Shown here: positions 29,905 to 34,551 of the stretch, piece after piece | How the letters are laid out: every line of letters begins with the position of its first letter | How positions within the stretch are numbered: the stretch's first letter is position 1 | Source: Chloroflexota bacterium | GTDB taxonomy: Bacteria > Chloroflexota > Anaerolineae > UBA4142 | NCBI GenBank assembly: GCA_016865935.1 | Contig: VGOB01000028.1 | Location: 1-34,551 of the forward strand | DNA length: 34,551 nucleotides | Reading direction: 5' to 3' | Made by a program: the position numbers and the translations under genes | The notes under the pieces: generated by a model | The model's input: only the letters and a program-made list of their open reading frames with translations | What the model was told of the DNA's origin: nothing | The model's database searches: none

Positions 29905-30507
29905 CTAAATTTCGACTGCCGACAGCTGACCGCTGACTGCCGCAATGTTCTGCGGTCGGTAGTCGGCGGTCTGCGGTCGTAGCACTACCGTAAAATTCCT
30001 AAAGAACCCGCGCTCCAACCTAAACTCACTCAACACGCGCGCCTCGACCGGAAACTGCGCGAAGAACTGCATCCACTTGGCGCGCGGCTGCGCGATGTAG
30101 CAGGGCGGCGTGCCGTACCGCAACGCGGGGTACGAATCAATCGCGCGCGTGAGCCACTGCCGCGCCACGCCGCGCACGTCGTTCTCGATCACGATTGCCG
30201 CGCGCGCGACGCGCAACGCCTCGCGCAAAATCGTTTCAGGTTTGGGCGTGTGGTGCAAGACGAAACTGAGAACCGCGAAATCGAAACTATCGTCCGCGAA
30301 CGCGAGCGCGCGACTGTCGCAAATCGTCAGCGGCAAATCGCTCTGATTGTACGACGCGACGTCCACCATCGTCACGCGCGCGACGAGTTGGCGCGCCATC
30401 GCTTGCGCGAGCCAGCCCTTGCCCGCGCCAATGTCGAGGATGCGCGCGTGCGGCGCGATTTCGGACGCGAAGGAGGCAAGAATAGAGTTGGCGCGGTGAT
30501 TGCTCAT
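29905..30507 (-). CDS. Class I SAM-dependent methyltransferase
   Basis: A 200-residue UbiE-like methyltransferase. Motif I is [15 protein letters not shown] near residue 19, followed by an acidic loop ([10 protein letters not shown]). Then come [20 protein letters not shown] (motif II/III) and [18 protein letters not shown]. The substrate is unknown. The last 25 residues ([20 protein letters not shown]) and the stop codon are encoded by a word repeat, so the native C-terminus has been replaced or extended. The ATG overlaps the uvrA stop (ATGA), and miaB starts 6 nt after its stop: a tight three-gene operon. Confidence 0.82.
   Translation of the reverse strand: MSNHRANSILASFASEIAPHARILDIGAGKGWLAQAMARQLVARVTMVDVASYNQSDLPLTICDSRALAFADDSFDFAVLSFVLHHTPKPETILREALRVARAAIVIENDVRGVARQWLTRAIDSYPALRYGTPPCYIAQPRAKWMQFFAQFPVEARVLSEFRLERGFFRNFTVVLRPQTADYRPQNIAAVSGQLSAVEI
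29907..29985. repeat. Word repeat (GACTGCCGACAGCTGACC)
   Basis: CGACTGCCGACAGCTGACCG words then GCGGTCGGTAGTCGGCGGTC words as the complement. It encodes the methyltransferase C-terminus. A related word is embedded in uvrA at 32617-32653. Confidence 0.85.
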
Positions 30508-33443
30508 TTCAGAATTTTCTTGAGGAACTGTCCCGTGTACGATTGCTTCATCGCCGCCACATCCTCCGGCGATCCCTCTGCGAGGATGCGTCCGCCGCCG
30601 TCGCCGCCTTCGGGACCCAGGTCAATGATCCAGTCCGCCGTTTTGATCACGTCGAGATTGTGTTCGATCACGACGACGGTATTGCCCGCGTCCACGAGCC
30701 GATTCAACACTTCCAAAAGTTTTTCCACGTCCGCGATGTGCAACCCAACCGTCGGCTCGTCGAGAATGTACAGCGTGCGTCCCGTCGCGCGGCGCGACAA
30801 TTCTTTCGATAGCTTGATCCGTTGCGCTTCGCCGCCGCTCAACGTCGTCGCGGGTTGACCCAAGTGAATGTACCCCAAGCCGACGTCGCGCAGCGTTTCG
30901 AGTTTCGATCTGACCCTGGGAATGTTCTCGAAGAATTCGCATGCTTCTTCCACTGTCAGATCGAGCACGTCGGAAATATTTTTGCCTTTGTACAAAATTT
31001 CTAGCGCTTCGCGATTGTAGCGTTTGCCGTGACAAATTTCGCACGGCACGTAGACATCGGGCAAGAATTGCATTTCGATCTTGATGATGCCGTCGCCCTG
31101 ACACGCTTCACAGCGTCCGCCCTTGACGTTGAACGAAAATCGTCCGGCTTTGTAGCCGCGCATCTTGGCTTCGTTCGTCGTCGCAAACAAATCGCGAATG
31201 TCGGTGAACAAGCCGACGTACGTCGCGGGATTCGAGCGCGGCGTGCGACCGATCGGCGATTGGTCAATGTTGATCACCTTGTCCAGATGATCCGCGCCGA
31301 TCACCGCATCGTGCTTGCCCGGCTTGTCTTTCGCGTTGAAGAAATATTGCGCGAGGCGGCGGTACAAAATATCCACGACGAGCGACGACTTGCCCGAGCC
31401 GCTCACGCCGGTAATGCAGACGAACTTGCCGAGCGGAATCGTCACGTCAATTTTCTTGAGATTATTTTCTTCCGCGCCTTTGACGACGAGCGCTTTGCCA
31501 TTCCCCACGCGGCGTTGTTCGGGCAGCGCGACGCGGCGCGTGCCGTTCAAGTACGCGCCGGTGATTGATTCGGGACAGCGCATAATTTCCGCGATCGGTC
31601 CGGCGCACACGACGCGCCCGCCGTGTTCACCCGCGCCGGGTCCCAGGTCAACGATGAAGTCCGCCGCGCGCATCGTCTCTTCGTCGTGTTCGACGACGAG
31701 GACGGTGTTGCCGAGATCGCGCAAGCGCAACAGCGTTTCGATCAAGCGTTTGTTATCGCGCGGATGCAGACCGATGCTGGGTTCGTCGAGAATGTAGAGC
31801 ACGCCCATCAGTTGCGATCCGATTTGCGTTGCGAGCCGGATGCGTTGCGCTTCGCCGCCGCTCAATGACGCCGCGCTGCGATCCAGCGTGAGATAGTTCA
31901 GCCCAACGTTGACGAGGAATCCGAGTCGCGATTTCAACTCTTTCAAGATTTGGACTGCGATTGTTTTCTGTTTCTCGGAAAAATGTTTGGGGAGATCGTT
32001 GACGAACGCGAGCGCTTCGACGACGGACATTCTTGTCACCTGGACGATATTTTTGTCCGCAATCGTCACCGCGAGCGCTTCGGGTTTCAGGCGTTGCCCG
32101 CGACAGACGGGACAAGGCCGCGAGGTCATAAACGATTCGATCTCTTGGCGAATGTAATCGGAATCGGTTTCTTTGTAGCGTCGCAACTGATTCGGGATCA
32201 CGCCTTCGAACGTCGTGTCGTACTCGCGCATCCGTCCGAATTGATTCTCGTAGCGAACGCGGATCACGTCGTCGCCGGTGCCGTACAAAATCCGATCGAG
32301 CTGCTCGCGCGGCAATTCGCGCACGGGCTTGTCCATCGAAAAATTATATTTGCGCGCGACCGCTTCGATCAATTTGCCGTAGTAACTTTCGTCGTTGCTA
32401 CTGTCAATCCCGTTCGCGCGAATCGCGCCTTCGTTCAACGACAAATCGCGATCGGGAATGATCAGGTCGGGATCGAGTTCCATTTGCATACCGAGTCCCA
32501 TACACGCGGGACACGCGCCGTGCGGCGTGTTGAACGAAAACGTGCGCGGCTCGATTTCGCCGAGCGAGATGTTGTCAACAGGGCAGGAGAAATGTTCGGA
32601 GAAAACGAGATCAGGTTGTTGCTGACCGCTGACCGCCGACCGCTGACCGCTTTCTTGCACCGAGACGAGAATTACTCCGCCGCCAAGTTTCAGCGCGGTC
32701 TCCACCGAATCGGCGATCCGATTGTCGTACGCGTTCGCCTTCTGTGATTTCCCCGCAACGGATCCTGTGTCGGCGGCGAACGCTTGCGAATGATCGCCGT
32801 TGGCGCGCTTGATGACGAGACGATCCACGACTGCTTCGATGGTGTGCTGTTTGTAGCGATCAAGTTTCACGTCTTCGTTCACGTCGAGCACATCGCCGTT
32901 GACGCGCACGCGCACGAACCCGGCTTTGCGAACGTCGTCGAAAACTTTTTTGTGTTCGCCCTTGCGATCCTTGATCAGCGGCGCGAGAATCATAATGCGC
33001 GAACCGTCGGGCAGATTTTCAATCGCATCAACGATCTGTTCGACGCTTTGCCGTTGGATCGCGCGTCCGCACTTGGGGCAGTGCGGCTGACCGGCGCGCG
33101 CGAAGAGCAAGCGCAGATGATCGTAGATTTCCGTCACCGTGCCAACCGTCGAGCGCGGATTGTGGCTGACGCCCTTTTGGTCAATCGAAATCGCGGGCGA
33201 GAGTCCTTCGATCTGTTCCACGTCGGGCTTTTCCATCTGCCCGAGGAATTGACGCGCGTACGCGCTGAGCGATTCGACATAGCGGCGTTGTCCTTCCGCG
33301 TAAATCGTGTCGAACGCGAGCGACGATTTGCCGGAACCGGACAAGCCCGTGATGACGACGAATTGGTCGCGCGGAATTTCCAGGTTGATGTTTTTGAGAT
33401 TGTGTTCGCGTGCGCCGCGAATGATGAGTTTGTCTTGTGACAT
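30504..33443 (-). CDS. uvrA: UvrABC system protein A
   Basis: A 979-residue damage-recognition ATPase of nucleotide excision repair, working with UvrB and UvrC. Two ABC modules are visible: Walker [15 protein letters not shown] and [14 protein letters not shown], and signatures [16 protein letters not shown] and [15 protein letters not shown], each followed by [11 protein letters not shown] or [10 protein letters not shown]. Zinc-binding cysteines are in [16 protein letters not shown] and [17 protein letters not shown] chose ATG 33443 ([16 protein letters not shown]); the upstream frame is repeat-encoded. Residues of about 264-276 ([13 protein letters not shown]) come from a GACCGCTG word repeat in an otherwise conserved region. 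It is the first gene of the operon with its own promoter. Confidence 0.97.
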   Translation of the reverse strand: MSQDKLIIRGAREHNLKNINLEIPRDQFVVITGLSGSGKSSLAFDTIYAEGQRRYVESLSAYARQFLGQMEKPDVEQIEGLSPAISIDQKGVSHNPRSTVGTVTEIYDHLRLLFARAGQPHCPKCGRAIQRQSVEQIVDAIENLPDGSRIMILAPLIKDRKGEHKKVFDDVRKAGFVRVRVNGDVLDVNEDVKLDRYKQHTIEAVVDRLVIKRANGDHSQAFAADTGSVAGKSQKANAYDNRIADSVETALKLGGGVILVSVQESGQRSAVSGQQQPDLVFSEHFSCPVDNISLGEIEPRTFSFNTPHGACPACMGLGMQMELDPDLIIPDRDLSLNEGAIRANGIDSSNDESYYGKLIEAVARKYNFSMDKPVRELPREQLDRILYGTGDDVIRVRYENQFGRMREYDTTFEGVIPNQLRRYKETDSDYIRQEIESFMTSRPCPVCRGQRLKPEALAVTIADKNIVQVTRMSVVEALAFVNDLPKHFSEKQKTIAVQILKELKSRLGFLVNVGLNYLTLDRSAASLSGGEAQRIRLATQIGSQLMGVLYILDEPSIGLHPRDNKRLIETLLRLRDLGNTVLVVEHDEETMRAADFIVDLGPGAGEHGGRVVCAGPIAEIMRCPESITGAYLNGTRRVALPEQRRVGNGKALVVKGAEENNLKKIDVTIPLGKFVCITGVSGSGKSSLVVDILYRRLAQYFFNAKDKPGKHDAVIGADHLDKVINIDQSPIGRTPRSNPATYVGLFTDIRDLFATTNEAKMRGYKAGRFSFNVKGGRCEACQGDGIIKIEMQFLPDVYVPCEICHGKRYNREALEILYKGKNISDVLDLTVEEACEFFENIPRVRSKLETLRDVGLGYIHLGQPATTLSGGEAQRIKLSKELSRRATGRTLYILDEPTVGLHIADVEKLLEVLNRLVDAGNTVVVIEHNLDVIKTADWIIDLGPEGGDGGGRILAEGSPEDVAAMKQSYTGQFLKKILK
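32617..32653. repeat. Word repeat (GACCGCTGACCGCCGACC) inside uvrA
   Basis: Four GACCGCTG-type words with no complementary arm. In frame on the minus strand they give [12 protein letters not shown], just before the [19 protein letters not shown] block. Confidence 0.8.
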
Positions 33444-33485
33444 TTTCGATTTCTGATTTCTGATTTTCGATTTATGGTTTCCGAT
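33444..33485. repeat. Word repeat (TTTCGATTTCTGATTTC), promoter-distal arm
   Basis: Repeats of TTTCGATTTCTGATTTCTGA directly before the uvrA start codon. The complementary arm is at 33535-33570 on the other side of the uvrA promoter. Confidence 0.75.
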
Positions 33486-33495
33486 TCGGACAAAC

Positions 33496-33524
33496 ATTCT
33501 AGCACAAAGAGGAAAAATGAGCAA
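33496..33524 (-). promoter_or_regulatory. uvrA promoter
   Basis: On the minus strand TTGCTC (33519-33524) and TAGAAT (33496-33501) with a 17-nt spacer. I see no obvious LexA box overlapping it. Confidence 0.6.
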
Positions 33525-33534
33525 AGGCAGAAAA

Positions 33535-33570
33535 AACAATCGAAAATCGGCAATCAAAAATCGAAAATCG
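33535..33570. repeat. Word repeat (AATCGAAAATCGGCAATC), second arm
   Basis: CAATCGAAAATCGGCAATCA words, the reverse complement of the words at 33444-33485. The uvrA promoter lies exactly in the loop between the two arms. Confidence 0.75.
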
Positions 33571-33573
33571 TGG

Positions 33574-33579
33574 TATAAT
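33574..33579 (+). promoter_or_regulatory. -10 box for the downstream membrane protein gene
   Basis: A perfect TATAAT (context TGGTATAAT), 57 nt before the ATG. The -35 position lies in the AATCGAAA word repeat and is weak. Confidence 0.45.
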
Positions 33580-33587
33580 TATTTCGC

Positions 33588-33620
33588 GACGGTCGTCGGT
33601 CGTCCGTCGGCGGTCGTATC
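33588..33620. repeat. Word repeat (GACGGTCGTCGGTCGTCCGTC)
   Basis: Five GGTCGTC-like words in the leader of the next gene, related to the repeat at 1048-1121. No complementary arm. Confidence 0.7.
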
Positions 33621-33635
33621 TTCAAGGAGGCAACG

Positions 33636-34277
33636 ATGTTGAACGAAAAATTCATTCTGCGCGTCGGCGCGATAGCCGGCGCGGTGTCGGTGGTTCTGCT
33701 CGGCGCGATGATCTTTGTCGGCTTGCAAATCGGACCTGACTTGGAAAATCTCACTTCGATGTCGCCGACGCTGGTCGCGGAATTGTTCGTCAACAGTCAA
33801 GGCAAACTGCGCGCGATGATGGCAATTGACGATTTGTTCGCGCTGGCGTACGTGATCGCGTTCAGCGGGCTGGCGATGTACGCGCGGCGGCGCGCGCCGG
33901 TGTTCGCGTGGATCGGCTTGGGATTCGCGCTCGCCACCGGTGCGCTCGACTGGCTGGAGAACAGCATCACGCTCGGTTTGATTTCGTACATCTTGCCCAA
34001 GTTCGTGATGAACACGACGCCCTTGCTCAACGCGGATCAATTGCTCGTGTTGAATGTCATCACGCAAATGAAATATCTGTGCGCGAATGGCGCGGTCGCG
34101 CTGTTCGGCATCGGCGTTTGGAACGCGCGCGGGTTGAATCGCGCGGCGGCGATTTTGTTTTGGCTGTTCGTTCCGCTCAACGTCCTCGCGTTCATCAGCG
34201 CGCCATTGGCGAGCGCGCGAATTTTGGGAATGTTGGTGTTGTTGGTGGTGGGCGCGGTGGTATTGTGGCGCGAATGA
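33636..34277 (+). CDS. Conserved multi-pass membrane protein, function unknown
   Basis: A 213-residue protein with about six hydrophobic helices (residues 8-30, 62-80, 90-110, 143-160, 167-190, 193-210) and few polar loops. The Shine-Dalgarno sequence AAGGAGG precedes ATG 33636 by 6 nt, so expression looks efficient. There is no recognisable catalytic motif and no signal of an ABC or exporter family. The helix-pair spacing resembles small four- to six-helix membrane proteins of the DUF4386 type, but I cannot confirm that. It is transcribed away from uvrA. Confidence 0.65.
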   Translation: MLNEKFILRVGAIAGAVSVVLLGAMIFVGLQIGPDLENLTSMSPTLVAELFVNSQGKLRAMMAIDDLFALAYVIAFSGLAMYARRRAPVFAWIGLGFALATGALDWLENSITLGLISYILPKFVMNTTPLLNADQLLVLNVITQMKYLCANGAVALFGIGVWNARGLNRAAAILFWLFVPLNVLAFISAPLASARILGMLVLLVVGAVVLWRE

Positions 34278-34361
34278 GGGGTCAGGGGACAGGGGACAGG
34301 GATCAGAGTACAGAGATCGGTGACTGATCCCTGTGCCCCGACCCCTGTACCCTGCCCCGTG
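34278..34361. repeat. Word repeat (AGGGGACAGGGGACAGGG)
   Basis: GGTCAGGGGACAGGGGACAG words, then CTGATCCCTGTGCCCCGACC words as the complement. It forms a long hairpin right after the membrane protein stop and may act as its terminator. Confidence 0.88.
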
Positions 34362-34551
34362 TACGACTTGCCTAAACTACAAAAGTAGAGTATCATACAA
34401 TCATTGACAACGCAGTCAGATCGGTAGTACCTTTCCAACAGAATCCTTGCACATTGGGCAAGAAAATCAGGCGGTGGACCGGACCGTCTGAGCCAGTGTT
34501 GGGATAACGTACGTCTCGCGCAACTTGAGCGCCATGGTTGCAATTTGGCGT
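34362..34551. other. Right-edge region without an assignable gene
   Basis: A minus-strand frame at 34467-34550 is open to the right edge (RQIATMALKLRETYVIPTLA, then a stop). It could be the C-terminal end of a gene beyond the window. I do not recognise it. No RNA or repeat is evident. Confidence 0.3.

Noticed and set aside
1048-34361. Considered a CRISPR array for the repeated intergenic motifs
   Set aside because: There are no equal-length unique spacers and no direct repeats of 24-40 nt; words are 6-9 nt and mirrored.
34037-34543. A 168-codon minus-strand frame at the right edge
   Set aside because: It crosses the GGGGACAGG word repeat and runs antisense to the membrane protein gene; not protein-like.

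Overview
The window is bacterial, GC-rich and very rich in the tetranucleotide CGCG. I infer a member of Chloroflexota (Anaerolineae-like), probably from a metagenome assembly. This rests on overall gene content and signature rather than on a marker gene, so it is moderate at best. It starts inside an insertion sequence. There are no rRNA genes, CRISPR arrays or convincing tRNAs.

Layout. Bases 1-13838 are almost all minus strand: IS transposase fragment, phosphate-binding lipoprotein, uppP, a small membrane protein, a HAD phosphatase, a CPBP protease, a secreted zinc peptidase, a cupin, a LysE-type exporter, a Mog/MoaB protein, a DmpA-type peptidase, a plus-strand UPF0175/PIN toxin-antitoxin pair, a broken LysM-C39 gene joined to an acetyltransferase remnant, a DUF433/PIN-like pair, and a PHP-Schlafen(AlbA_2) fusion. 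A repeat-filled gap (13839-14502) is followed by the stress operon hsp20-lon (14503-17524, minus). The plus strand then carries a CBS-ACT protein, a Phd/RelE pair, lepA, a crotonase, three envelope glycosyltransferase-type genes and der (17783-28391). After a shared terminator come uvrA, a methyltransferase and miaB on the minus strand (28432-33443), then a plus-strand membrane protein. A strong minus-strand promoter at 18858-18886 and a terminator at 18705-18724 bound a probable small RNA of about 145 nt.

The most striking content is repetitive. (1) Palindromic elements with termini TGTCATTGCGAG/CTCGCAATGACA occur six times. Four lie inside coding genes (uppP, the dmpA-like gene, a membrane glycosyltransferase, miaB), all read in the same frame and giving a shared peptide core like AKQSPxxELEIAS. 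(2) Almost every intergenic gap is filled by 'word repeats': a 6-9 nt word (for example GTTCAAGG, GTGAGACA, ATAGTTGG, GGGAGAGA, GACCGCTG) repeated imperfectly, usually followed by its reverse complement. The word differs from gap to gap, and the repeats also enter genes in frame (three times in one glycosyltransferase, once in uvrA, once in the LysM gene) and often supply start or stop codons. (3) A third palindromic class (CGTAGT...ACTACG) is found nested in other elements and once inside a gene. (4) A MITE-like element with 16-bp inverted ends and a 7-bp direct repeat sits inside a word repeat. The picture is of a genome under heavy small-repeat invasion in which essential housekeeping genes tolerate in-frame peptide insertions.
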